Assembly (NCBI GenBank): GCA_021770755.1
Contig: JAETQI010000018.1
Coordinates: forward strand, 1 to 64,000
Length of the DNA: 64,000 nucleotides
DNA from: Lachnospiraceae bacterium
Lineage (GTDB): Bacteria; Bacillota; Clostridia; Lachnospirales; Lachnospiraceae
Direction: 5' to 3'
Below the pieces are notes generated by a model that worked only from the letters and a program-made list of their open reading frames with translations, was not told the origin of the DNA and searched no databases. The first letter of the stretch is position 1. Each line of letters starts with the position of its first letter. This document shows, piece by piece, positions 28,111 through 37,777 of this stretch. Made by a program: the position numbers and the translations under genes.

Positions 28111-28302
28111 ATGATCATTGAGAGCAGGGAGTTTGGGCGCATCGAAATGTCAGATATTCCGTTGCCGGAGGGAATCGACGCTGACGTAAACGGAACATAT
28201 ACATATGCCGGCAGGGTGCTTGCCGCGGTCAGGATGCGGGAGAAAGACAGGGACTGGTACCGGGTCTTTACGATGGAAGAGGACGGGAGAGACAGTGATT
28301 GA
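28111..28302 (+). CDS. Hypothetical small protein, possibly first part of a split ORF
   Basis: 63 residues, preceded by GGAAAAGGGAGAAAAGTCC. Not recognised. It stops at TGA 28300, inside the start of a second short frame that continues in +1 register. Together the two would encode a ~125-residue protein, so either two coupled small proteins or one frameshifted gene. Confidence 0.4.
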   Translation: MIIESREFGRIEMSDIPLPEGIDADVNGTYTYAGRVLAAVRMREKDRDWYRVFTMEEDGRDSD

Positions 28303-28483
28303 GAGTGATATCCGTGTGACGGGTGCACATACAGGCAGAATGAGCCTGCGTATCGCATTGCAGTCGAATGAACAGTTCCAGGTTTGTCTGGACAGAAGCC
28401 TGGATGAAAATGGGGAGCCTAGGAGTACTGGTTTTGCTGAATATGACGGGATCAGAAGAAATGTGGCGGATATGGCGGACTGA
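28295..28483 (+). CDS. Hypothetical small protein, possibly second part of a split ORF
   Basis: From GTG 28295 (overlapping the previous stop) 63 codons reading IESDIRVTGAHTGRMSLRIALQ and on. No own ribosome binding site is evident, so expression would need coupling or a frameshift. The sequence is not recognised. Confidence 0.35.
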   Translation: MIESDIRVTGAHTGRMSLRIALQSNEQFQVCLDRSLDENGEPRSTGFAEYDGIRRNVADMAD

Positions 28484-28529
28484 CAGGCTATGACAGAGAA
28501 TGATATTGAGAAGCAAAGGAGCAGTGAAA

Positions 28530-30782
28530 ATGGCAAGAATTGTGAATAAGATCAACGAACAATGGGAGTTCGAGAAACAGGGGAAGACGACAGAGATCTG
28601 TCTTCCGCATACATGGAACGCAGAGGACGGGCAGACAGGACCGGAACTATACTTCCGCGGCGTCTGCACTTACCGCAGGCATCTGAAGAAGCCGGAGCTG
28701 GCGCCGGGACAGCAGGTTTACATCGAGTTTCGTGGTGTTAATTCTTCTGCGGTTGTGTATATGAACGGGAAAGAACTGGCGCGTCACGACGGCGGTTATT
28801 CCACATTCCGGGTTAATGTCACGGACGCAATGGAAGCGGACAGCACGCTGGAAGTTCTGGTGGACAATGCGCCGAATGCAAAAGTTTATCCGCAGAGGGC
28901 GGACTTTACGTTCTATGGCGGCATTTACCGCGATGTCTATATGATCATCGCAGATCAGTCGCATTTTGATCTGGATTATTACGGCGGAAGCGGATTTCGG
29001 ATTACGCCGGAGGTAAACGGGGAAAGTGCGGTGGTCAGCTTCGATACGTATTCTGTGGGGGAAGCCGAGAAGATTGTTGTCTCCATCGCGGGAGTCGGTG
29101 AGACAGCACTTGCACTGGAAACTGTTGGCGGGAAAACATATGGAAAAGGCAGCATTGATATCGCAAACGTGCATCGGTGGGACGGTGTGGACGACCCGTA
29201 TCTGTATGAGGCGACAGCAGTCCTGTACCGCGGCGGCGAGGCGGTGGACGCGGTCACGGAGCGTTTTGGATGCAGGGAATTTCGTTTTGATGCGAAGGAG
29301 GGCTTTTTCCTGAATGGAAGGCGTTATCCGCTGCACGGTGTTTCACGCCATCAGGACAGGCTTGGCGTGGGAAATGCGCTCACGCGCGAAATGCATGAGG
29401 AGGACATGGAGCTGATCCTCTCCATGGGGGCAAATTCCATACGTCTGGCACACTATCAGCACGACCAGTATTTTTATGATTTGTGCGATGAGAAGGGAAT
29501 CGTCGCGTGGGCGGAGATCCCATATATCACGATCCATATGGATACCGGCAGGGAGAACACGATCCAGCAGATGAAGGAGCTGATCACACAGAATTACAAC
29601 CATGCATCGATCGTGTGCTGGGCGCTCTCAAACGAGATCTCACTCCAGGGCGTGACGGAGGATCTGATGGAAAACCACAGGGTTCTGAATGACCTGGTTC
29701 ATGAGATGGACAGGACGAGGGTTTCCGCGATGGCAAACCTGTTCCTGCTCGAGACGGACAGTCCGCTGGTGTCGCTTCCGGATATCCGCGGCTATAACCT
29801 TTACTATGGCTGGTATGTCGGGGAAGTGGAGGACAATGACACATTTTTTGATGATTTTCATGAAAAATACCCGGATACGGCGATCGGGCTGACCGAGTAC
29901 GGGGCGGATTCCGTCATCACGCTGCAGTCGCCAAAACCGGAAAAGGGCGACTACACGGAGAGCTATCAGGCGGTTTATCATGAGCATATGCTGGAAATGT
30001 TTGCGGCAAGACCGTACCTGTGGGGGACATATGTGTGGAATATGTTTGAGTTTGCAGCCGCAGGAAGGGACGAGGCCGGAGATCCGGGCAAGAACCACAA
30101 GGGGCTTGTCACGTTTGACCGGAAACAGAAAAAGGATGCTTTCTATATCTATAAGGCATGGTGGAGCGCGGAGAAGTTTGTCCATCTCTGCGGGAGACGG
30201 TATCATGACAGGGTGGAGGACACGACGGAGATCAAGGTATACTCCAATCTGGAAAAGATCGCGCTGTATGTGGACGACAAACTCTTTGCGGAGCAGACGG
30301 GAGAGCATGTATTCCGGTTCCAGGTGCCGATTGACGGCGTGCACAGGATCAAAGCGGTGGGCTATAGTCAGGACACTGCCTTTGAGGACAGCGGCTTTGA
30401 GGATAGCATGGAGATTGCAAAAGTGGATGCGCCGAATCCTTCATATTTTATGTCGCCTGAAAAGGTGCGTAACTGGTTCGACGCGCCTGAGGACAACGGG
30501 GAGGATAAAGAAGGATATCTCTCTATCAACAGCACGATGGGTGAGATCCAGGCGACCGAGCAGGGCGCCGCACTGCTTGCGGGCATGATGAGCCAGATGT
30601 CAGGGAAGACAGCCGGAGGAATGGGCGAAGGTGTCGAGATACCGGAGGCAATGCAGAAGATGATAGCCAGACAGCCGTTAAAGAAACTATTGCAGCAGGG
30701 CGGAATGGAACTGGAGCCGGAAAAGCTGCAGCAGCTTAATCAGGCATTGAATCAGATACCGAAGGCAGCGGTGCAGAAGTAA
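28530..30782 (+). CDS. GH2-family glycoside hydrolase (beta-galactosidase/glucuronidase type)
   Basis: About 750 residues. Sugar-binding jelly-roll N-terminus (PHTWNAEDGQTGPELYFRGVCTYRR), immunoglobulin-like domain, then TIM barrel with acid/base CWALSNEIS and nucleophile region IGLTEYGAD. No signal peptide, so cytoplasmic. ATG 28530 has AAAGGAG 8 bp before it. The C-terminal ~90 residues form an extra helical Met/Gln-rich tail (ALLAGMMSQMSGK, LQQLNQALNQIPK) not part of the catalytic core. The exact sugar cannot be assigned within GH2. Confidence 0.85.
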   Translation: MARIVNKINEQWEFEKQGKTTEICLPHTWNAEDGQTGPELYFRGVCTYRRHLKKPELAPGQQVYIEFRGVNSSAVVYMNGKELARHDGGYSTFRVNVTDAMEADSTLEVLVDNAPNAKVYPQRADFTFYGGIYRDVYMIIADQSHFDLDYYGGSGFRITPEVNGESAVVSFDTYSVGEAEKIVVSIAGVGETALALETVGGKTYGKGSIDIANVHRWDGVDDPYLYEATAVLYRGGEAVDAVTERFGCREFRFDAKEGFFLNGRRYPLHGVSRHQDRLGVGNALTREMHEEDMELILSMGANSIRLAHYQHDQYFYDLCDEKGIVAWAEIPYITIHMDTGRENTIQQMKELITQNYNHASIVCWALSNEISLQGVTEDLMENHRVLNDLVHEMDRTRVSAMANLFLLETDSPLVSLPDIRGYNLYYGWYVGEVEDNDTFFDDFHEKYPDTAIGLTEYGADSVITLQSPKPEKGDYTESYQAVYHEHMLEMFAARPYLWGTYVWNMFEFAAAGRDEAGDPGKNHKGLVTFDRKQKKDAFYIYKAWWSAEKFVHLCGRRYHDRVEDTTEIKVYSNLEKIALYVDDKLFAEQTGEHVFRFQVPIDGVHRIKAVGYSQDTAFEDSGFEDSMEIAKVDAPNPSYFMSPEKVRNWFDAPEDNGEDKEGYLSINSTMGEIQATEQGAALLAGMMSQMSGKTAGGMGEGVEIPEAMQKMIARQPLKKLLQQGGMELEPEKLQQLNQALNQIPKAAVQK

Positions 30783-30890
30783 CGTTTTGATTTTAATAAA
30801 AGTAAAATGGAGATTAAGAGTGAAAGAAAATTCGAACTGTGAAAGGATCTTTCATGTCTTGTTTGTGACCAGAAAGGAATGATAAAAAAC

Positions 30891-32195
30891 ATGAATCAAT
30901 TTTCAAGTGATTTTCTGATCGGCGCTGCCACGGCGGCGCACCAGGTGGAGGGAAATAATATTCACAGCGATTACTGGGCGATGGAGCACATGGCGCACAG
31001 CACGTTCAACGAGCCGTCGCTGGACGCGGTGGATCATTACAACAGGTATGAGGAAGACATTCAACTGATGGCGCAGGCAGGGCTTTCCGCATATAGGTTC
31101 TCGATCGAGTGGGCGCGCATCGAGCCGGAGGAGGGGAAGTTTGACGAGACAGAGATCGCACACTACAGGAGCGTGCTGGAGTGCTGTCATGCAAACCATA
31201 TCACTCCGGTTGTGACAATGATGCATTTCACATCGCCGGTCTGGGTGATCCGAAACGGCGGCTGGGAAAATGAGCGCACGGTTGATGCGTTTGCGCGTTA
31301 CTGCGGATATGTAGCGGAGCGGCTGGGCGACCTGATGGGGTATGTGGTCACGATCAACGAGGCAAACATGGGACTCCAGGTGGCGGCGATCGAGGAGCGT
31401 TACAAGAGGCAGATGATGGCGAAGATGAGCCAGATGCAGGCGCAGGGGCTGGAAGGCACTGCCCAGATCGGTATGAACTTCAATACCATGATGGAGAACA
31501 TGCAGTTGCAGAAGCAGGAGAACAAGGACGTATTCGGAACGGAGGAACCGCAGAATTTCGTTTCGGGGAGAACCGCGGAGGGAGACATTCTTGTCATGCG
31601 GGCGCACCAGGCGGCGAAAAAGGCAATGAAGGCAGTAAAGCCGGCGCTTCAGATCGGACTGTCGCTCTCCCTGCACGATATCCAGGCGGCGGAGGGCGGT
31701 GAAGAAAATGCGCTGCATGAGTGGGAGGAGGAGTTTTCCCATTATGTTCCCTATATTCTGGACGATGATTTCTTCGGCCTGCAGAATTATACGAGATCCA
31801 TTATCGATGCGGACGGCATCCAGCCGGTTCCGCAGGGGGCGGAGACGACGCAGATGGATTATGAGTTTTACCCGGAGGCGCTGGAGCATGTCATCAGGCG
31901 CGTTTCCAGGGAATTTGACGCAAACGGGAAGAAAATGCCGATCATGGTCACGGAGAACGGCATCGCGACGGAGGACGACACAAGGCGCGTGGCATTTATC
32001 GGACGGGCGATGGACGGCGTTGCTTCCTGCATTCAGTCGGGGATTCCTGTGATTGGATATATGTACTGGTCGCTGATGGATAACTTTGAATGGCAGAAAG
32101 GCTTTTCCATGAAATTCGGGCTGATCGCGGTTGACCGCGCGACGCAGGAGCGCACGCCGAAGCCGAGTCTGGAATTTTTAGGAAAACGAATTTAA
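30891..32195 (+). CDS. GH1-family glycoside hydrolase (beta-glucosidase type)
   Basis: About 434 residues. GH1 landmarks: DFLIGAATAAHQVEG at the N-terminus, YRFSIEWARIEPEEG, acid/base in VTINEANM (Glu at about 157; usually TxNEP) and nucleophile in MVTENGIATEDD. No signal peptide. Between about residues 168 and 226 there is a Met- and Gln-rich insertion (MMAKMSQMQAQGLEG) in place of a short barrel loop. The start is ATG 30891 rather than 30879, which would sit on the AAAGGA site. Likely hydrolyses a beta-glucoside imported by the symporter. Confidence 0.85.
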   Translation: MNQFSSDFLIGAATAAHQVEGNNIHSDYWAMEHMAHSTFNEPSLDAVDHYNRYEEDIQLMAQAGLSAYRFSIEWARIEPEEGKFDETEIAHYRSVLECCHANHITPVVTMMHFTSPVWVIRNGGWENERTVDAFARYCGYVAERLGDLMGYVVTINEANMGLQVAAIEERYKRQMMAKMSQMQAQGLEGTAQIGMNFNTMMENMQLQKQENKDVFGTEEPQNFVSGRTAEGDILVMRAHQAAKKAMKAVKPALQIGLSLSLHDIQAAEGGEENALHEWEEEFSHYVPYILDDDFFGLQNYTRSIIDADGIQPVPQGAETTQMDYEFYPEALEHVIRRVSREFDANGKKMPIMVTENGIATEDDTRRVAFIGRAMDGVASCIQSGIPVIGYMYWSLMDNFEWQKGFSMKFGLIAVDRATQERTPKPSLEFLGKRI

Positions 32196-32213
32196 AGTCG
32201 GGAGTGTGGGATT

Positions 32214-33074
32214 ATGGCAAAAAAGGCGGTACAGCAGATCATGCTGGGAACGGTCACAAAAAACGAGGCACAGACAGGGGAAACGCTGAGAGCGATCAAG
32301 GCGGCGGGCTATGACGGAATCGAGCTGAACGGGTTTATGATCAGGCCGACCTCTTTTCTGGTGCGGGCAATGACAAAGGCGGCAGGAATGCCGGTCGGAA
32401 AGGGCGGCAACTATGACTGGTGCGCTCTTGTGCGCGATGCAGGACTTGCGGTGGTGAGCGTCCATGAGGATTTGGGAAGCATTAAGAGGGAGCCGGATAC
32501 CATTGTCGCGGAGGCGCAGAAGTTCGGCACGGACAAAGTTGTGGTCACAGGCATGTACCGTTTTGACTACTCTGACCGAAATGCGGTGAAAGCGCTTGTC
32601 AAAGACCTGAATGAATCGGGACAGCTTTTGAAAAAATCGGGGATACAGCTTCTCTACCACAATCACAACTGCGAATTTCGAAAAGTGGATAAAAAAATGA
32701 CGGCGTATGACTATATCATAGAAAATACAGATGACACCTGTGTCAGTTTTGAGCTGGATTCCTACTGGCCGACGGAGGCGGGGGTGTCTGCGCTTGCACT
32801 GATGAAAAAGCTCGGCACGCGCATGAAACTCTATCATATCAACGACAGGGGGACGCGCGTGTCAGGCCCGTCCATGACGCCGATCCTCAAATCTGACAGC
32901 ATGGAGCTTGGCTATGGAAACATGGATCTGGAGAGTCTGATCAGGCAGGCATTGTCGGTCGATGTCGATGCTGTGATTCTCGAGAGCCACAAAAACTGGG
33001 TGGACAAATCACCGGTGAAGTCGATTCAGATGAGTGCGAAATTTTTAAACCGTTTTATGACAGATGCCAAATAA
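32214..33074 (+). CDS. Sugar phosphate isomerase/epimerase-family TIM-barrel protein
   Basis: 286 residues of the AP-endonuclease-2/xylose-isomerase-like TIM-barrel superfamily. Metal-ligand type residues are visible in IQLLYHNHNCEF, VSFELDSYWPTEAG and MKLYHINDRG, with a final Glu in DAVILESHKN. Members isomerise or epimerise sugars and related polyols, and some act on keto-sugars of glycosides. Position within the operon suggests processing of a released sugar. Specific substrate unknown. Confidence 0.8.
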   Translation: MAKKAVQQIMLGTVTKNEAQTGETLRAIKAAGYDGIELNGFMIRPTSFLVRAMTKAAGMPVGKGGNYDWCALVRDAGLAVVSVHEDLGSIKREPDTIVAEAQKFGTDKVVVTGMYRFDYSDRNAVKALVKDLNESGQLLKKSGIQLLYHNHNCEFRKVDKKMTAYDYIIENTDDTCVSFELDSYWPTEAGVSALALMKKLGTRMKLYHINDRGTRVSGPSMTPILKSDSMELGYGNMDLESLIRQALSVDVDAVILESHKNWVDKSPVKSIQMSAKFLNRFMTDAK

Positions 33075-33093
33075 AAAGTATGGAGGGAAGGTT

Positions 33094-34911
33094 ATGAACT
33101 ATTACTGCAATCCAATCAATGTTCCATATCGCTATCAATTTAATATGGATCCAAGGTCAAACGGAAAACTGCAGATTGACAGGGAGGCGGCAGACCCGTC
33201 CATGATTTTGTTTCAGGGAAAATATTATATGTTCGTATCCATGAATCTGAGCGTGTGGGTGTCCGAGGACATGGCGCACTGGGAAGCGCACAGGCTGCCT
33301 GAAAATCTGCCATTGTACGACTATGCCCCGGACGTGCGCGTGGTCGGGGAGCACGTGTATTTTTCCGCCTCCAAAAAGGGAGAGGTCTGCAATTTTTACC
33401 GGACAAAAGACATCATCAACGGGCCGTACGAGGAGATTCCGGGGACGTTTGACTTCTGGGATCCGAACCTGTTCTGTGACGACGACGGCAGGATTTATTT
33501 TTACTGGGGCTGTTCGAACATCACGCCGCTGTGGGGCGTGGAGCTGGAACCGGAGACCATGCGGCCGAAGACAGAGCGGATCGTGTTAATTGAAGGGGAC
33601 AGTTACGAGAGAGGTTATGAGCGCATGGGCGTGGACCACTGCGAGTTTCCGCGCAGCGAGGAGGAAGTGGAGCAGATGTTTCAGGGTTTTCTGAAACAGA
33701 GCGGTACGCCTGTGGAGCAGCTTCCCCAGCAGTACATTCCGCAGATCAGAGGCATGTTCACGCGCAGACCCTTTATCGAGGGACCGTGGATGGACAAGCA
33801 CGACGGGAAGTATTATCTGCAGTACGCGTGTCCCGGCGCGGAGTACAATGTCTACGCGGACGGCGTCTATGTGAGCGGTTCGCCGCTCGGACCGTTCACG
33901 CTGGCGGCGAACAACCCGTACTCGTATCACCCGGGCGGTTTTATGCCGGGCGCGGGGCACGGTTCCACGATGCGGGACAAAAATGGAAAACTCTGGCACA
34001 CGTCGACGATGCGCATCAGTGTCAACCACCAGTTCGAGCGGCGCGTGGGAATCTGGCCTGCGGGTTTTGATGATGACGGCGAACTCTTCTGCAACCAGAA
34101 TTACGGCGACTGGCCGGTGGCGGTGGATGAGAACGGCAGTGACCCGTGGCGCGAGCCGCAGTGGTATCTGCTGAATTACAAAAAGCCCGTGACAGCGTCC
34201 TCCTGTGCGGAGGGCAGCGAACCCGGCATGGCGGTGAATGAGGATGCAAAGACGTGGTGGCGGGCGGCTTCTGCGGAGCGCGGACAGTGGCTTGCTGTCG
34301 ATCTGGAAAAAGAGATGGATGTCCGGGCAATCCAGATCAATTTCGCGGATGACCAGCTTCTGATCGCGTCTCCAGGAAAAATACAGGGTTCGGTGACACA
34401 GCCAAGATATATCGAGGAGCGGGATCACGTGACCCGGTGGATTCTGGAGGGCTCGCAGGACGGGACGGACTATTTTGTGATCGAGGATAAGTCGGAAGCC
34501 ATGACGGATCTGCCGCACGATCTGATTGTCAGGGAGGAAGGCATCCGGGTGCGCTATGTGAAGCTGACGATCTTACAGATTCCCTACGATGTGACGCCGT
34601 GTATTTCCGGGCTGAGGGTATTCGGCATCGGCGACGGCGAAAAACCGCAGGTTCCGGGATACAGCGTGCACAGAAGCGAAGACCGGCTGGATCTGCTGGT
34701 GGACGTTGATAATACGGCGGATGCCACAGGCTATAACATTTTATGGGGACATGCGGCGGATAAGCTGTATCACAGCTATCAGGTTTATCAGGGCGATGGT
34801 GCGCAGACACACAAAAGGATCGGCGCGCTGGTGAAGGCGCAGGATTATTTTGTGCGCGTCGATGCATTTAATGAGAATGGGATTACCCATGGAAAGGTGA
34901 CAAAATTATGA
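33094..34911 (+). CDS. GH43-type glycoside hydrolase with C-terminal discoidin-like and Fn3-like regions
   Basis: About 605 residues. Five-bladed propeller features: AADPSMILFQGKYYMF (catalytic base Asp), YDYAPDVRVVGEHVYFSAS, FDFWDPNLFCDDDGRIYFYWG and YYLQYACPGAEYNVYADGVYVS. After about residue 360, a discoidin-like beta-sandwich (WWRAASAERGQWLAVDLEKEMDVRAIQI) and then a fibronectin-III-like segment (TADATGYNILWGHAADKLYHSYQV). ATG 33094 follows GGAGGGAAGGTT. No signal peptide. GH43 enzymes act mainly on arabinosides and xylosides. Confidence 0.8.
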   Translation: MNYYCNPINVPYRYQFNMDPRSNGKLQIDREAADPSMILFQGKYYMFVSMNLSVWVSEDMAHWEAHRLPENLPLYDYAPDVRVVGEHVYFSASKKGEVCNFYRTKDIINGPYEEIPGTFDFWDPNLFCDDDGRIYFYWGCSNITPLWGVELEPETMRPKTERIVLIEGDSYERGYERMGVDHCEFPRSEEEVEQMFQGFLKQSGTPVEQLPQQYIPQIRGMFTRRPFIEGPWMDKHDGKYYLQYACPGAEYNVYADGVYVSGSPLGPFTLAANNPYSYHPGGFMPGAGHGSTMRDKNGKLWHTSTMRISVNHQFERRVGIWPAGFDDDGELFCNQNYGDWPVAVDENGSDPWREPQWYLLNYKKPVTASSCAEGSEPGMAVNEDAKTWWRAASAERGQWLAVDLEKEMDVRAIQINFADDQLLIASPGKIQGSVTQPRYIEERDHVTRWILEGSQDGTDYFVIEDKSEAMTDLPHDLIVREEGIRVRYVKLTILQIPYDVTPCISGLRVFGIGDGEKPQVPGYSVHRSEDRLDLLVDVDNTADATGYNILWGHAADKLYHSYQVYQGDGAQTHKRIGALVKAQDYFVRVDAFNENGITHGKVTKL

Positions 34912-37442
34912 GAGCCATCAATTTAAAGACGGAGCATCTGACAGACCCTATCGGGATCGATATCGCGAATCCGTATCTGTCGTGGACGTGTGAGGACGGA
35001 ATCACACAGACGGCTTATGAGATCGAGGCTGTGGAAGACGGAAAACTGCTGTGGGGCAGCGGCAAAGTATCCGGTTCGCAGATGCATGCCGTTTTGGAAA
35101 AAGAGCTGCAGAGCAGACAGCGCGTTAGCTGGCGGGTACGCCTCTGGGACGAGGAGGGGCGCGAGGGCGCGTGGAGTGCGCCTGCCCTCTTTGAGACAGG
35201 TATTATGGATAAAGCACTGTTTAAAGCAGTGTGGATTAATCCGGAGCTTGTCTGCGACCCCGAAGTCCACAAGCCTGCAAGCTACCTGAAAAAACATTTT
35301 CATGCCGCAAAGGGAAAGGCGGCAAGGCTTTACATCACCTGCCACGGACTGTACGAGGCGTATATCAACGGAAAACGCGTCGGTGAATTTGTCCTTGCCC
35401 CCGGCTGTTACAATTATGACAAAAAGGTGGCATATCAGACGTATGATGTCACAGATCTGATCCAGGACGGGGAAAATGTGGCAGAGGTCATTCTCGGGGA
35501 CGGCTGGTACCGGAGCGTGTCGGGAGTCGACGGGGACCGCAATCTCTACGGAACAGACGTGGCGCTCTTTTTTCAGTTGGAGATCGACAAAAAGGTCGTG
35601 TGCGTTTCCGACGAAAGCTGGATGGCGTCGCAGTCGGGACCAATCCGCGAGAACGATATGCAGCAGGGCGAGGTAGTAGATGCCCGAATGGAGGAGATCA
35701 CGGATTACCACGGGGTAAAGGTTGAAGCGTTCGGCGTGGAAACCCTGGCCTGTTCCAACTGCATGCCGGTTGCGGAGATGGAGCATTTCACAGGAAAATG
35801 CATCACGACGCCAAACGGGGAAACAGTCATTGATTATGGGCAGAATATGGCGGGATATATCGCATTCCGCTTAAAGGCGCACGCAGGGCAGACGATCGTG
35901 CTCACACACGGCGAGACGCTGGATGAGAACGGCAATTTCACACAGGAGAACTTCCAGGACCGCAAGCGCCACAAGGAGGGCGGCACCAGGCAGCAGGTGG
36001 TCTACACCTGCAAGGAAGGGGTCAATGAGTACAAGGCAAAGTTTACGATCTGGGGATTCCGCTACGCGAAGGTGGAGACGGACATTGATCTGCAGGATGC
36101 GGAGTTTACCGCGATCGCAGTGTATTCAAAAATGCAGGAACTGGGAACATTTACCTGCTCTGACGCCGATGTGAACCAGCTTGTGCACAACAGTATCTGG
36201 AGCCAGAAGTCCAATTTCTGTGATGTGCCGACAGACTGTCCCACGAGGGAGCGCGCGGCGTGGACAGGCGATATGGGTGTCTTTGCGACGGCAGGACTGT
36301 ATCTGGAGGATTGTTATCCGGTGATTCGTAAGTGGCTGGCGGAATGCCGCCTGACGCAGCATGAGGACGGAAAGCTGAGCAATATCTCCCCGCGGAACAA
36401 TAACCCGAGTTTTTTCTCAGGACTGCTTGCCGGTTCCGTGGGCTGGGGCGACGCGTGCATCATTGTGCCGTATGTGCTTTACCAGCGGTACGGGGACGTG
36501 CGGATTCTGGAAGAAAATTACGCGATGATGCAGAAGTGGTATGCCTTTCTGGAAGGGCGCGCAAAGGATAACCCGGAGGACGCTGCGGAATTGATGAAGC
36601 AGAATCCATACCGTGATCATACCATCGAGACGGGGGTGGATTACGGCGAGTGGTGCGAGCCGGATGTCGACAGCACATCCGCGATGCGGACGCCGCAGCA
36701 AAAGGTTGCGACCGCATATTTTGCGCGTTCCGGGCAGATGCTTGCGGAGATTGCGCAGATTCTGGGAAACCCGGAGGATGCAGAGCATTATCGCATAACA
36801 GCGGAAAATGCAGGGAAAGCGTTCCACTATATTGCGGTGCAGGACGGCAGGATTCACTCTGACCGTCAGGCGGAGTACGTGCGCGCGATCACGTTTGAAC
36901 TGCTGACGGAGGAAGAGAAACGGCAGGCGGCGGATAACCTGAACCGTCTGGTGCAGCAGAACGATTACCATCTCAATACAGGATTTCTCTCGACGCCGCA
37001 CCTGTGCGCGGTGCTCGCGGATCATGGGTATGTAGAGACAGCGTACCGGCTGCTCCTTCAGGACACGATGCCGGGCTGGCTCTATCAGGTGAAAAAAGGC
37101 GCCACGACCATCTGGGAGACATGGGACGGGATCAACGAGGAGGGCGTACCCTCTGCCTCCTTAAACCACTATTCCAAGGGGGCGGTCACAGGCTGGCTGT
37201 TTGAGGGCGTGTGCGGGATCCATCTCGTGGATGGTAAGATTGAGATAAAACCGCAGCCATGCAGCATGTTGGATTACGCGAAGGCTGTGTACCATTCGCC
37301 GGTCGGGGATATCGAGAGCGGCTGGCACTGCGAGGGCGGAAAGTTTTCATATGAGTTTGTTATTCCGGCAAATACCAGTGCGGACATTATTCTGCCTGAC
37401 GGGAGAAAAGAACACGTTGCGGCTGGGAAGCATTGTTTTTGA
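34908..37442 (+). CDS. GH78-family alpha-L-rhamnosidase
   Basis: 844 residues with the rhamnosidase domain order: N-terminal beta-sandwiches (WVNPE-like KAVWINPELV, YINGKRVGEFVLAPGCYNYDKK), then an (alpha/alpha)6 barrel with CDVPTDCPTRERAAWTGDMGVF and GEWCEPD, and a C-terminal beta domain (KGAVTGWLFEGVCGIHLVDGKIEIKP). Removes terminal L-rhamnose from plant glycosides or polysaccharides. No signal peptide. ATG overlaps the previous stop (ATGA), so it is coupled to the GH43 gene. Last gene of the operon; a strong terminator follows. Confidence 0.9.
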   Translation: MRAINLKTEHLTDPIGIDIANPYLSWTCEDGITQTAYEIEAVEDGKLLWGSGKVSGSQMHAVLEKELQSRQRVSWRVRLWDEEGREGAWSAPALFETGIMDKALFKAVWINPELVCDPEVHKPASYLKKHFHAAKGKAARLYITCHGLYEAYINGKRVGEFVLAPGCYNYDKKVAYQTYDVTDLIQDGENVAEVILGDGWYRSVSGVDGDRNLYGTDVALFFQLEIDKKVVCVSDESWMASQSGPIRENDMQQGEVVDARMEEITDYHGVKVEAFGVETLACSNCMPVAEMEHFTGKCITTPNGETVIDYGQNMAGYIAFRLKAHAGQTIVLTHGETLDENGNFTQENFQDRKRHKEGGTRQQVVYTCKEGVNEYKAKFTIWGFRYAKVETDIDLQDAEFTAIAVYSKMQELGTFTCSDADVNQLVHNSIWSQKSNFCDVPTDCPTRERAAWTGDMGVFATAGLYLEDCYPVIRKWLAECRLTQHEDGKLSNISPRNNNPSFFSGLLAGSVGWGDACIIVPYVLYQRYGDVRILEENYAMMQKWYAFLEGRAKDNPEDAAELMKQNPYRDHTIETGVDYGEWCEPDVDSTSAMRTPQQKVATAYFARSGQMLAEIAQILGNPEDAEHYRITAENAGKAFHYIAVQDGRIHSDRQAEYVRAITFELLTEEEKRQAADNLNRLVQQNDYHLNTGFLSTPHLCAVLADHGYVETAYRLLLQDTMPGWLYQVKKGATTIWETWDGINEEGVPSASLNHYSKGAVTGWLFEGVCGIHLVDGKIEIKPQPCSMLDYAKAVYHSPVGDIESGWHCEGGKFSYEFVIPANTSADIILPDGRKEHVAAGKHCF

Positions 37443-37476
37443 ATGCTGTGAGGTAGTTTTGGAGAATAAAGGGCGT

Positions 37477-37520
37477 AAAAAGATTCTGACACCAATTTTG
37501 GTATCAGAATCTTTTTTTTT
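37477..37520 (+). terminator. Terminator of the glycoside operon
   Basis: AAAGATTCTGA(C)ACC pairs with GGTATCAGAATCTTT and is followed by a long T run. Textbook intrinsic terminator. Confidence 0.9.
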
Positions 37521-37777
37521 GACAGATTAAGCTTTATGAAAAGTTCCTTAAAATACAAGATAATCAGAAAAACAAGATTGAAAATTGTATCAAGTTTGAT
37601 TATACTATACATATATAGATAAAGTCATTGCAAGTGGAATTTGTGTTTTTTTTTTGCTTGTGTTGGGATAAAATTATTGTTTATTTTGTCAATAAAAATA
37701 TTAAATTGATTGTTTATAGTTGGTAACATAAAAAGAAATCAATATTGCAATATAATTGTTGTATTATTTAAGGATAA
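37521..37777. other. AT-rich intergenic stretch before the two-gene island
   Basis: Very AT-rich, with poly-T tracts (for example TTTGTGTTTTTTTTTTGC). No gene, tRNA or repeat was seen. No promoter matches consensus well enough to call. The change in composition marks the left edge of the AT-rich island. Confidence 0.5.

Noticed and set aside
37521-37777. tRNA or attachment site at the edge of the AT-rich island
   Set aside because: No tRNA-like fold and no direct repeat shared with the right edge (40054-40240) was visible by eye.
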